Source: Xanthomonas chitinilytica (GTDB lineage Bacteria; Pseudomonadota; Gammaproteobacteria; Xanthomonadales; Xanthomonadaceae). From it: a stretch of 64,000 nucleotides of DNA. Positions 1 through 8,757 of the stretch are shown one piece after another (position 1 is the first letter of the stretch; each line of letters begins with the position of its first letter). The translations under genes were made by a program, and so were the position numbers. Below the pieces are notes generated by a model. That model had not been told where the DNA came from. It did not search any database and worked only from the letters and a program-made list of their open reading frames with translations. The DNA lies in the NCBI RefSeq assembly GCF_026107455.2, contig NZ_JAPCHY010000001.1, positions 310,001-374,000 on the forward strand, in the 5' to 3' direction.

Positions 1-435
1 CTCCTGACCACGAGCACCGGGGCGGCGGAGGTCCTGATCACCCTGTCCGCGTTGGAGCCCAGGATCCTGGCCTTGAGCGTGCTGCCCTTGCCCGGCCCCA
101 CCACCACGACATCCGCGCGGCGCGCGCGCGCCACCTGCGCGGATGGTCCCGTGCGGCGATCCGAACGCCACCTGCACCTCGGTCCGCGGCGTCCGGCCGT
201 TCTCGGCCAGCGACGCCTCGATGGCCGCGACCGTCTGTCGTTCGAGCCTTGCCCTCAGTTCGCTCTCGGCGAGATCCAAATGGGCGGCGGCCGCCGGCAC
301 CGGTTCCGCCTCGATGACGTGCAGCACGACCAGCCGGGCCGCATGCGCGCTTGCCAGCTGCGACGCCCGGGCCAGCACGACATCGCTGCCGGCTTCGAGA
401 TCGAGGGCGGCAAGGACCGTACCTATCTTTTCCAT
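1..435 (-). pseudogene. Universal stress protein family gene, frameshifted and cut by the window edge
   Basis: Reading down from an ATG at 435, with a GGGAGG ribosome site just upstream, the protein begins MEKIGTVLAALDLEAGSDVV and continues LVVLHVIEAEPVPAA, like the N-terminal half of a UspA domain. The second half, with the typical nucleotide-binding signature DVVVVGPGKGS and the terminal strand APVLVVR, is in another frame. The switch needs removal of one base near 143-147, in a CG-rich run. Without that base the join reads HGTIAQVARARRADVVVVG, as expected for the family. UspA proteins are small cytoplasmic stress proteins, many of which bind ATP. The gene is either genuinely broken or carries a one-base sequencing error. 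An in-frame ATG at 456 is an alternative start, and the frame stays open further upstream, so a longer N-terminus cannot be excluded. The C-terminus lies outside the window. Confidence 0.72.
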
Positions 436-656
436 CGTCGCCGCCTCCCGCGTCATCGGTTGTCCACGCATGGACACCTGCGTCGGATCATCATAGGCGA
501 AGACTTCGGCATGACGGCCAGGCTCGACGACGGCGAACAGGATCCGCCTGGCGGTGCCCGAAGCCCGTGATCGCCGGCGAAGCAGCCCCAAGGTGTGGAA
601 GGTACCGGCGGGGACCGGGAGGCGTTGCGGATTCCCGTGACGGCACGGGAAGAAGA

Positions 657-690
657 TGCCTGCGGCAAGCCACGGCAGCTGCCGCAGGCA
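657..690. repeat. Perfect 11-bp inverted repeat (hairpin) in the 320-bp gap before the sigma factor gene
   Basis: TGCCTGCGGCA at 657-667 is mirrored by TGCCGCAGGCA at 680-690 around a 12-base loop. It lies about 65 bases upstream of the sigma factor start. No T-run follows on either side, so it is not a clear intrinsic terminator. It may be an operator, an mRNA structure, or the end of the divergent stress-gene region. Nothing else recognisable was seen between 436 and 755. Confidence 0.4.
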
Positions 691-755
691 CGCCGTCACC
701 GTACGGTCATGCCACGGCACTAGCCTGCGCGGCACTCCAGGGGAAAGGCGGCAGC

Positions 756-1280
756 GTGCCCGAGCAGCCACAACGGGGATTGGCGCGCATGTTCGCGCAG
801 CACGGGCCGGTACTGCGCGGTTTCTTCGCCCGTCGCGGCGCGAAGGACGAAGCCGAGGACCTGGTGCAGGAAACCTACCTGCGGCTGCTGCGGGCGCACC
901 AGTGCCAGGGTGATGCGATCGCCAATCCCGAGGCGTACCTGTTCACGGTCGCGCTGAATCTCGCGCGCGAACAGGCCGCGCGCCGGCGCCGGCCGCTGCT
1001 GCCGATCGAGGAACTGGAGAACACCACCGCGCTGCTGGCCGCCACCGAAAGCGTCGAGGACGCAGCCGAACGCGCGCAGCGCCGGCAACGCCTGCAGGAT
1101 CTTCTCGCCACGCTGCCCGGGCACACCCGCGCGGTGCTGGTGATGCAGTACCGCGACGGCATGAGCTACAAGCAGATCGCCGAACGCCTGGGCGTGTCCT
1201 CGCACATGGTCAAGAAGCACGTGGTGCGCGGGCTTTCCGTGTGCCGGCGGGCCCTGGCCGACACCGCGGAGGCGTGGTGA
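756..1280 (+). CDS. FecI-type ECF (extracytoplasmic function) RNA polymerase sigma factor
   Basis: A 174-residue protein from a GTG at 756, preceded by GGGGAAAGG at good spacing; ATG 789 in the same frame is the alternative. Region 2 (about residues 12-78) has the core-binding helix DEAEDLVQETYLRLLRA. Region 4 (about 112-165) has the helix-turn-helix SYKQIAERLGVSSHMVKKHV typical of the FecI subgroup. The next gene, a FecR-like anti-sigma regulator, overlaps this stop codon, and a receptor with a signalling domain follows. In this family the receptor senses a substrate in the outer membrane and passes the signal through FecR to free the sigma factor, which then transcribes the receptor operon. 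Role assignment is secure; the inducing ligand is unknown. Confidence 0.9.
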   Translation: MPEQPQRGLARMFAQHGPVLRGFFARRGAKDEAEDLVQETYLRLLRAHQCQGDAIANPEAYLFTVALNLAREQAARRRRPLLPIEELENTTALLAATESVEDAAERAQRRQRLQDLLATLPGHTRAVLVMQYRDGMSYKQIAERLGVSSHMVKKHVVRGLSVCRRALADTAEAW

Positions 1281-2332
1281 GCGAGGCCAGGCCACATCCG
1301 CGCATCATGCACGAGGCCGCCCATTGGCATGCGTTGCAGCGCCAGGGCGAACTGAGCGCGACGCAGCAGGCGCGCTTCATGGACTGGCTGCTCACCTCGC
1401 CCGGCCACCTGCGCGAGTACCTCGCGATCTCCCGCACCGCCGGAGAACTGCGCGATGCCATGCAGGGGATGCCGGTCGACCTGGAGGCGCTGCTGGCAAG
1501 CGCGCCCGTGCAGGCAGTGGCCGACAACGTCGTCGCGCTTCCGGCCCGGCGCACTGGGCCGGAAACCGCCGCTCCCCGTCGTCGCCGATGGCGGATGCCG
1601 CGCGCTGCGGTGGCGGCGTTCATGCTGCTCGGCGTCGGCATCGCGGCACACATCGCCTGGCCGCAGCAGCAACAGTACGCCGCGGCGCACGGCGCGCCGC
1701 GGACCTTCGAACTGCCGGACCGCAGCGTGGTGCACCTGAACGCGGAGAGCGAACTGTCGATCCGCTTCACCCTGTTCCAGCGCCGAATCGAACTGGCGCG
1801 CGGACAGGCGAGTTTCGTGGTCGCCGCCGACCGCCGGCCGTTCGCCGTGCATGCCGCCGGCCTGCAGGTGCGGGACATCGGCACGACCTTCGACGTATCG
1901 CTGCTGCGCGAGCAGGCCCGCATCGGCGTCGCCGAGGGCCGCGTGCAGGTGCTGGGCGAAGCCGGCAATCGCCGTCCGCTGGCCGACCTGCGCGCCGGCC
2001 AGAGCGCGCGCATCGACTACCACGACCATGCCGTCGACATAAGCCGCGAGGATGTCGACACGATGACCGCCTGGTGGCAGCGGCGCATCGTGTTCCGCGA
2101 TGCGCCGCTGCGCGAGGTCGCCGACCAGTTCAACCGCCTCAGCGCCGTCCGCCTGCGCGTGGACGATGCCGCCGCCGGCGCGTTGCGCATCACCGGCAAC
2201 CTGAGCGGCGACGACCTGGAATCGCTGCGCGCGTTCCTCGACCAGCAACCCACGCTGCGCACGACCATGGCCGCCGGACAGATCGCGGTGCACACCCGCC
2301 CGCCGGAAGCCGGCGATGCGCAACGGCATTGA
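1277..2332 (+). CDS. FecR-family anti-sigma / sigma regulator, inner membrane
   Basis: A 351-residue protein. The GTG start at 1277 overlaps the sigma factor stop (GTGA), implying translational coupling. The N-terminal ~70 residues (WHALQRQGELSATQQARFMD) resemble the cytoplasmic sigma-binding DUF4880 domain. A basic stretch (RRRRWRMPR) precedes a single membrane helix at about 110-127. The periplasmic part has the FecR domain (about 135-230, with FELPDRSVVHLNAESEL and GTTFDVSLL) and a C-terminal secretin-like fold (about 255-340). FecR proteins contact the signalling domain of the cognate receptor in the periplasm and control the sigma factor inside. The partner is almost certainly the receptor encoded next. 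Confidence 0.92.
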   Translation: MSEARPHPRIMHEAAHWHALQRQGELSATQQARFMDWLLTSPGHLREYLAISRTAGELRDAMQGMPVDLEALLASAPVQAVADNVVALPARRTGPETAAPRRRRWRMPRAAVAAFMLLGVGIAAHIAWPQQQQYAAAHGAPRTFELPDRSVVHLNAESELSIRFTLFQRRIELARGQASFVVAADRRPFAVHAAGLQVRDIGTTFDVSLLREQARIGVAEGRVQVLGEAGNRRPLADLRAGQSARIDYHDHAVDISREDVDTMTAWWQRRIVFRDAPLREVADQFNRLSAVRLRVDDAAAGALRITGNLSGDDLESLRAFLDQQPTLRTTMAAGQIAVHTRPPEAGDAQRH

Positions 2333-2529
2333 ACCCGGCCGCGTGGCGTAGCCCGTTTTTCCCGCCCGCACGCCGACACGGCGATGGCGGAGATCGCGGC
2401 ACCGGCCGGCGGTGTCAAAAAAAATTCATCGAAACAGCGGTGCCCGATCGGCCCTGTCCGCCGTCGTAGTCCAGGCATGCGCGATCACCCAGGTGTCGCC
2501 ATGCCCCTGCCACCCCACCGGAAACCACG

Positions 2530-5500
2530 ATGCGCCGAATTCTGTTCCTCTCGATCGCCGTTGCCCTGCAGACGCCCTTCGCCGCCGCCGTCCACGCCCA
2601 GGAATCGCGCGTGGCGAGCGCCGCCATCCCCGCGCAACCGCTGGACAGCGCGCTCAACGCACTCTCGCGCCAGACCGGGCTGCAGTTCGTCTACAGCGCG
2701 CAGACCGCCGGCAACCCGCAGACCCGGGCGGTCCCCGCGGGGTTGCCGCCGGAGCAGGCACTGGCGCAGCTGCTCGCCGGCACCAGCCTGCACCATCGCT
2801 TCCTTACCCCCACCACGATAACCATCGAAACCGAGGCCGCCCCGGCCATGCCGCCCGAGTCCGCGGCGCCGGCAGCCGTACCGTCCGCGGCGACCGGCGT
2901 GGAGGCGCAGCAGCTGGACAGCGTGATGGTGGTCGGCAGCTACAGCCGCAGCCTGGAGCAGGCGGTGGACATCAAGCGCGCGAACATCGGGTTCTCCGAT
3001 TCCATCGTCGCCACCGACGTGGCCGACTTTCCGGAGCAGAACCTGGCCGAGGCGCTGCAGCGCATGCCCGGCGTGACCATCGAGCGCAGCAAGGGCCTGG
3101 GCAGCAAGGTCAACGTGCGCGGCCTTCCCTCCGAATACACCCATGTCTCCATCAACGGCCTGGCGACGGCATCGGGCAGCGGCGGGCGCGATGTGGAATT
3201 CGACATCTTCGCCTCCGAGATCATCCAGCAGGTGACGGTGCAGAAGTCGCCGACCGCCGCCGACGAGGAAGGCGGCATCGCCGGCTCGGTGCAGATTTCC
3301 ACCGCGCGCCCGTTCGACTACCAGGGGCGCAAGCTGGTGGTCGCCGCGGAAGGCGCGCACAACTCCATCTCCGGCGAGACCGACCCCAAGTTCTCGTTCC
3401 TGGCCAGCGACACCTGGGGCGACTGGGGCGCGCTGGTGTCCTTTTCCCGCGCGCAGCGCACCAACCGCACCGATTCGACCTCGGGCATCAACTTCCGCCC
3501 GATGTCGCGTTTCCTGAGCGCCTCGGACGGCCGCGGCGCGCAGGCCCAGGCCGTGCTCGAGCGCGACGCCGGCGTGCTCATCAACGACCGCACCGACCCG
3601 GCCGAATCCAACCTGATCGTGTTCCAGGACAAGGTCGGCGACCGCGTCTATGTCAACGACCAGGACAAGTGGGGCGCCACCGCCTCCCTGCAGTACAAGC
3701 CCAGCAGCAACTTCAGCCTGACCTTCGACGCGATGGTGGGGCGCTACGACACCACCGAGGACGAGTACGACGCCGCCGCCTATTCCGCATCCAGCCGCAG
3801 CACGCTGGAGACCATCCACGAATACGACGACACCACCCTGTCCGAATACGGCATGGTCGTGCTCCGCGACGTGTCCTACACCGCCACCCAGCACGAGTTC
3901 CTGAGCAAGGAACGCATCAACAGGACCGACTTCAGCCAGTACAGCCTGGCGCTGGACTGGAAAGGCGACAGCTGGAGCGTCGATGCCATGCTCGGCTACT
4001 CCGGCGCCAAGAAGACCTCCGACTTCGCCAACCTGAAGCACGTCGCCTACGCACCCTCGCGCACGCGCTGGACCGGGAAAAGCGGCGAAACCGTGCCCAG
4101 CGCCGATCCGGACACCATCGACATGTACGACGCGGCGGACAGGTACCTGTTCGAGGCGTACGAGACCACGCTGGAAAAGGTGACCGACGACAAGTACGTG
4201 GCCCGGCTCGATTTCGACAAGTCGCTCGACCTGGCGTTCCTGCCGGCACTGCGCCACCTGCGGTTCGGCGCACGCTACACCGACAAGTCGAAGGAGCGCG
4301 AATACGGCGAATCGAAGATCACCGGGCCGGGCGCCGGCGACACCTCCTGGGTCAACACCCGCACCCTGGCCGACAGCCCGCTGCAATGGATCGACGACAT
4401 CGTCCCCGGCGGCGCCTACGGCATGAAGGGACTGCGCTGGCAGCAGGTTTCCAACGGCTACGCCCGCGACTTCTTCCGCTACCCCGGCTTCTTCACTCCC
4501 TTCGAAGAAGGCCAGTACTACCGGGTCGACGAGGAAGTGGCCAGCCTGTACGCGATGGCCGATTTCGGCTTCGACCTGGGCAGCGTGCCGGTGGCGCTGA
4601 ACGCGGGCGCACGCTACGTCGACACCTCGGTGCTGTCCTCCGGCTACCACCCGGTCCAGTACCCGGACGGCACCACCGGGTACACCGACACCCCGGTTTC
4701 GCGGAAGGGCAGCTACAAGGACGTCCTGCCCAGCATGAACATGACCGCCGAGCTGTCCCACGACCTGCTGCTGCGCGCGGCGGCATCGGAAACCATGATC
4801 CGTCCCTCGCTGACCGACATCGCCTACAAGCGCACCGCCAGCTGGAGTTCGTTCCGCTTCACCGACGGCAACCCGGACCTGAAACCCACCTATGCCAGGC
4901 AGTGGGAAATCGGCCTGGAGAAGTACCTCGGGAACGGAGGGCTGCTGGCGGCGTCCTACTTCCACAAGAAGATCGACGGCGTCGTCATCAATTCGCTGAC
5001 CGGCGTGGTCGAGGACGTGGCGGTCTACAACGCCAACGGCACGCTCAACGGCTACTACGACTTCGACGTCTACCAGCCGGTGAACGCCAGCGGCTCGTAC
5101 GACGTCGACGGCATCGAGCTGATCGCGCAGCTGCCGCTGGAAACCCTGCACAGCTCGCTCAAGGGCTTCGGCATCAATGCCAACTACACCCTGCTGGACA
5201 GCTCGCTGGCCGGCGAGTCCGACCTGGGCATCCGCACCCCCATGCCCGGCCTGGCCGAAAAGACCTACAACCTCACCGTGTACTACGACAACGACCGCTT
5301 CGACGCGCGCGTGTCCTACAACCGCAAGGGCGAGTACGTCGAGGCCATCGGCTACGACATGTACCCGATCTGGCGCGATGCCTACGGGCAGCTGGACCTC
5401 TCCATCGGCTATCGCCTGGCCCGCAACGTCAAGCTGAGCCTGAAGGGCATCAACATGACCAACGCGGCCACCAGCGGCTACACCATGGACCCGTCCTTCC

Positions 5501-5559
5501 CGACCATGTACGAGCGTTCGGGCCGCCGCGTCAGCCTCGGCGTCCGGGCCGACTTCTGA
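2530..5559 (+). CDS. TonB-dependent transducer receptor with N-terminal signalling (STN) domain
   Basis: A 1009-residue outer-membrane receptor. It has a signal peptide (about 1-23, ending AVHAQ), an STN signalling domain (about 33-100, AQPLDSALNALSRQTGLQFV), a TonB-box-like stretch (about 129-136), a plug (NLAEALQRMPGVTIERSKG, VNVRGLPSEYTHVSING), and a long beta-barrel ending in the aromatic-terminated strand GRRVSLGVRADF. Length and plug motifs fit the Xanthomonas/Caulobacter receptor group that often takes up carbohydrate or other non-siderophore substrates. The STN domain together with the upstream FecI/FecR genes marks it as a receptor that regulates its own synthesis. The 197-bp gap after fecR probably holds the sigma-dependent promoter, but I could not define its boxes. 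The substrate cannot be read from the sequence; the PHP-type hydrolase downstream may act on it. Confidence 0.9.
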   Translation: MRRILFLSIAVALQTPFAAAVHAQESRVASAAIPAQPLDSALNALSRQTGLQFVYSAQTAGNPQTRAVPAGLPPEQALAQLLAGTSLHHRFLTPTTITIETEAAPAMPPESAAPAAVPSAATGVEAQQLDSVMVVGSYSRSLEQAVDIKRANIGFSDSIVATDVADFPEQNLAEALQRMPGVTIERSKGLGSKVNVRGLPSEYTHVSINGLATASGSGGRDVEFDIFASEIIQQVTVQKSPTAADEEGGIAGSVQISTARPFDYQGRKLVVAAEGAHNSISGETDPKFSFLASDTWGDWGALVSFSRAQRTNRTDSTSGINFRPMSRFLSASDGRGAQAQAVLERDAGVLINDRTDPAESNLIVFQDKVGDRVYVNDQDKWGATASLQYKPSSNFSLTFDAMVGRYDTTEDEYDAAAYSASSRSTLETIHEYDDTTLSEYGMVVLRDVSYTATQHEFLSKERINRTDFSQYSLALDWKGDSWSVDAMLGYSGAKKTSDFANLKHVAYAPSRTRWTGKSGETVPSADPDTIDMYDAADRYLFEAYETTLEKVTDDKYVARLDFDKSLDLAFLPALRHLRFGARYTDKSKEREYGESKITGPGAGDTSWVNTRTLADSPLQWIDDIVPGGAYGMKGLRWQQVSNGYARDFFRYPGFFTPFEEGQYYRVDEEVASLYAMADFGFDLGSVPVALNAGARYVDTSVLSSGYHPVQYPDGTTGYTDTPVSRKGSYKDVLPSMNMTAELSHDLLLRAAASETMIRPSLTDIAYKRTASWSSFRFTDGNPDLKPTYARQWEIGLEKYLGNGGLLAASYFHKKIDGVVINSLTGVVEDVAVYNANGTLNGYYDFDVYQPVNASGSYDVDGIELIAQLPLETLHSSLKGFGINANYTLLDSSLAGESDLGIRTPMPGLAEKTYNLTVYYDNDRFDARVSYNRKGEYVEAIGYDMYPIWRDAYGQLDLSIGYRLARNVKLSLKGINMTNAATSGYTMDPSFPTMYERSGRRVSLGVRADF

Positions 5560-5680
5560 GTCGCGCCTCCCGACCCGGCTCGTCCGGCCTGGCGATCCAG
5601 CGGATCGCCAGGCTTCCCCCATGGCATTCCGCAACGCGCCGGCAACCGCGGCCGCGCCTGACGGACTGGAGAAGAATCCA

Positions 5681-7075
5681 ATGCGCCCGATGCATCCCCT
5701 GCTGCCGGCCACGCTGATCGTGGCCTTCATGATCTGGCCGAACCCGGCCCAGGCCGCCGATGCGGACGAGGGCCGCCGCTGGCTGGCCGGCGACCACCAC
5801 GTGCACAGCGAATGGAGCGTGGACTGGGACGTGTCCACCTCGCCGCCGCGGCCGGTCCGCGGCGGCGATTCGCCCTACACCCGTTCCCGCAACGCACGGC
5901 AGGCGCTGGCCCATGGCCTGAGCTGGATGGTGCACACCGACCACGGCGGCCCCGGCCACTCGCGGGTGACCCGCGACCATGCCTGGCCCGCCCTGCTGCA
6001 GGCAAGACGCGAGGTACCGGCGCTGATCCAGTTCAACGGCATGGAATTCGACGTGCCCGCGGGCGAGCATGCCACGCTGATCGTCGTGCCCGGGCCGGAA
6101 GAACGCGACCGGCTGGTCGCGATCGAGCGCGACTACGGCCGCAGCGAACCGCTCGAACCCGATGTCCGCGACCAGGAGCAACAGATGCTCGACGTGCTGG
6201 CGCACATGCAGGCGTTGCCGTCGCCGCCGTTGATGTTCGTCAACCACCCCTCGCGCACCGCCACCGGTCCCGGCCGCTGGGGCAAGGTGGAACCGGCGGA
6301 ACTGCGCGCCTGGCACGATGCCGCGCCGCGCGTGCTGGTCGGCATGGAGGGCGCTCCCGGCCACCAGGCCTCCGCCCGCCGCGGCCTGTACCGGAACGAC
6401 GACGCCCCCACCTACGGCGGCTTCGACCGGATGACGGCCGAAACCGGGGGCGTGTGGGACGCGATGCTGGCCGAAGGCCGGCGGTTCTGGATCACGGCCA
6501 CTTCGGACTCGCACGTGAACCTGCGCGATGGCGGCGGCGATTTCGACCCCGGCGAATACAGCAAGACCTACGTCTGGGCACGGCACGATGCCGGCGACAT
6601 CCTGGACGGCATGCGCGAAGGCAGGATGTTCGCGGTGACCGGCGACCTGATCGATGCGCTGGAACTGGAAGTGCGCGCCGCCGGCGGCGCGCACGACGGC
6701 GCCGGCATGGGCGGCACGCTGAGCCTGCCCGCGGATGCCGCGATGCGGGTGGAACTGCGGGTGCGGCAGCCGGCGCAGCCGAACTTCAACGGCCAGCACC
6801 CGGCGCTGCGCCACATCGAGCTGATCGCGGGAACCGAAGGCGACCAGGACGCGCCGCGGATGCAGGTGAAGCGCTTCGGCCCGGACGACTGGAACAACCA
6901 GGGCCAGTGGCGGTCGCTGTCCTGGGAACTCCCGGCGCCGGGGCGTACCGCCTTCGTGCGCGCACGGGGCACGAGCGCCGCCGAGGCGACGCCCGCGGCC
7001 GACGTGCCCGGCGAAGACCCGTGGCAGGACCTGTGGTTCTACTCCAACCCGGTATTCGTGGAGGTCGCGCACTGA
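5681..7075 (+). CDS. Secreted PHP-domain metallohydrolase (CehA/McbA-like)
   Basis: A 464-residue protein from ATG 5681, which follows GGAGAAG and starts a signal peptide ending NPAQA (about residue 25). Metal-binding motifs typical of the PHP amidohydrolase fold are visible: GDHHVHSEWS (about 37-46), HTDHGG (about 90) and later SDSHVNLRDGG. PHP proteins are Mn/Fe/Zn-dependent phosphoesterases or hydrolases; the secreted CehA/McbA group includes carbamate and phosphonate-type esterases. It lies 121 bp behind the transducer receptor on the same strand and is probably co-transcribed, suggesting that a substrate processed in the periplasm is the signal or the product taken up. The precise reaction is unknown. 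Confidence 0.8.
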   Translation: MRPMHPLLPATLIVAFMIWPNPAQAADADEGRRWLAGDHHVHSEWSVDWDVSTSPPRPVRGGDSPYTRSRNARQALAHGLSWMVHTDHGGPGHSRVTRDHAWPALLQARREVPALIQFNGMEFDVPAGEHATLIVVPGPEERDRLVAIERDYGRSEPLEPDVRDQEQQMLDVLAHMQALPSPPLMFVNHPSRTATGPGRWGKVEPAELRAWHDAAPRVLVGMEGAPGHQASARRGLYRNDDAPTYGGFDRMTAETGGVWDAMLAEGRRFWITATSDSHVNLRDGGGDFDPGEYSKTYVWARHDAGDILDGMREGRMFAVTGDLIDALELEVRAAGGAHDGAGMGGTLSLPADAAMRVELRVRQPAQPNFNGQHPALRHIELIAGTEGDQDAPRMQVKRFGPDDWNNQGQWRSLSWELPAPGRTAFVRARGTSAAEATPAADVPGEDPWQDLWFYSNPVFVEVAH

Positions 7076-7114
7076 GCCGGGTGGGTCGGCCGGCCCGGCG
7101 CGAGGGCATGCGCT

Positions 7115-8617
7115 TCAGCCCCCCAGGTTGATCCAGGTCGCCTTGATCTCGGTGTACTTGTCGAAGGCGTGCAGCGACTTGTCGCGGCCGTTGCCCGACT
7201 GCTTGTAGCCGCCGAACGGGGCGGTCATGTCGCCGCCGTCCCAGTAGTTGACCCAGACGCTGCCGGCGCGCAGCCGGCGGGCGACGCGGTGGGCACGGGA
7301 GATGTCGCGCGTCCACACGCCCGCCGCCAGCCCGTACTCGCTGTCGTTGGCCATGCGCAGGGCCTGTTCCTCGCTGTCGAAGGTGATCACCGACAGCACC
7401 GGGCCGAAGATCTCCTCGCGTGCGATGGTGTGCCCGGGCGCCACCTCGTCGAACACGGTCGGCTCGAGGTAGCAGCCGCCGGCCACCACGTCCGCCCGCT
7501 TGCCGCCCAGCAGCAGGCGGGCGCCCTCCTCGCTGCCCCTGGCGATGTAGCCGAGCACGCGCGCGGTCTGCGCCTCGTCCACCATCGCGCCCATCGCCGC
7601 GTCGGCCTCGAACGGATGCCGCGGCTGCATGCGCCGGCCGTGCGCCACCACCCGCGCCACGAATTCCTCCTTGATCGAGCGCTCCACCAGCAGCCGCGAG
7701 GCGGCGGTGCAGACCTCGCCCTGGTTGTAGAAGATGCCGCCGGCCGCCGCCTCGGCCGCACGGTCCAGGTCGCGGGCATCGGCGAACACGATGTTCGGGC
7801 TCTTGCCGCCGCATTCCATGTAGGCGCGCTTCATGTTCGACAGCCCGGCGCACTGCAGCAGCCGCCTGCCCACCGCGGTGGAGCCGGTGAACACCAGCCC
7901 GTCCACGTCCATGTGCAGCGCCAGCGGTTCGCCGGCGCCCTTGCCGCTGCCCGGCACCACGTTGAACACGCCGTCGGGGATGCCGGCCTCGGCCGCCAGC
8001 GCGGCGAAGCGGATCGCGCTCAGCGGCGACTTCTCCGACGGCTTGAGCACCACCGAGTTGCCGGTGGCCAGCGCCGGGGCGATCTTCCAGGCCGCCATCA
8101 GCAGCGGGAAATTCCACGGCACGATCGCGCCGACCACGCCCAGCGGTTCGCGGGTGACCAGCCCCAGTTCGTCCGGGCCGGTGGGGGCGATCTCGCCGTA
8201 CACCTTGTCCACCGCCTCGGCGGTCCAGGACAGGCAGCGGATCACTGCGGCGATGTCGACCCGGCGCGCGTCGGCCACCGGCTTGCCCATGTCCAGCGTC
8301 TCCAGCAGCGCCAGTTCGTCGGCGTGCCGCTCCACCAGCTGCGCCAGCTTCAGCAGGACCTTCTTGCGGTGCGTGGGCCGCGCCTGCGCCCATGCCCCGG
8401 CCTCGAAGCTGCGCCGCGCCGCGGCCACCGCGCGGTCGATGTCGGCCTGCGCGCCGTCGGCCACCGCGCCGAGCACGCGGCCGTCGATCGGGCTGACGCA
8501 GTCGAAGGTGGCGCCGGAAACCGCATCCACGTAGCGGCCGTCGATGAAGGCGCGGGTCTGGATGTCCAGGCGCTCGGCCTGCTGCTGCCATTCGGCGCGG
8601 GTGCGGGATACGTTCAT
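7115..8617 (-). CDS. puuC: NAD(P)-dependent aldehyde dehydrogenase, PuuC-like
   Basis: A 500-residue aldehyde dehydrogenase from ATG 8617. The catalytic set is complete: Asn169 in PWNFPL, Glu268 in MECGGKSPNIV and nucleophile Cys303 in NQGEVCTAASRL, with the cofactor motif FTGSTAVG (about 243-250). Overall pattern and length match gamma-glutamyl-gamma-aminobutyraldehyde / 4-aminobutyraldehyde dehydrogenases of the putrescine pathway, which oxidise amino-aldehydes to the acids. It is divergent from an omega-amino acid:pyruvate aminotransferase gene (140-bp gap), so the two may share a regulatory region and act on the same amines. The symbol is by similarity; a general short-chain omega-amino aldehyde role is possible. 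Confidence 0.82.
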   Translation of the reverse strand: MNVSRTRAEWQQQAERLDIQTRAFIDGRYVDAVSGATFDCVSPIDGRVLGAVADGAQADIDRAVAAARRSFEAGAWAQARPTHRKKVLLKLAQLVERHADELALLETLDMGKPVADARRVDIAAVIRCLSWTAEAVDKVYGEIAPTGPDELGLVTREPLGVVGAIVPWNFPLLMAAWKIAPALATGNSVVLKPSEKSPLSAIRFAALAAEAGIPDGVFNVVPGSGKGAGEPLALHMDVDGLVFTGSTAVGRRLLQCAGLSNMKRAYMECGGKSPNIVFADARDLDRAAEAAAGGIFYNQGEVCTAASRLLVERSIKEEFVARVVAHGRRMQPRHPFEADAAMGAMVDEAQTARVLGYIARGSEEGARLLLGGKRADVVAGGCYLEPTVFDEVAPGHTIAREEIFGPVLSVITFDSEEQALRMANDSEYGLAAGVWTRDISRAHRVARRLRAGSVWVNYWDGGDMTAPFGGYKQSGNGRDKSLHAFDKYTEIKATWINLGG

Positions 8618-8757
8618 GGCTGGGGTCCGGGTGCGGCGTCGCAGCGATGGTACGCCGGCGGCGCGTCGCCCCGGCGTGTGCGCCGGCAGTGCACGCGCTT
8701 CGCACCGTCGTGCCGCCGCTGATGTAGAGTTTTTCGAGCTGCCCGCAGGAGCGTCCG

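Noticed and set aside
2485..5838. A minus-strand open frame of about 1100 codons opposite the transducer receptor
   Set aside because: The receptor on the plus strand has a signal peptide, STN domain and plug motifs. The opposite frame has no recognisable domain and is valine/glycine-rich noise.
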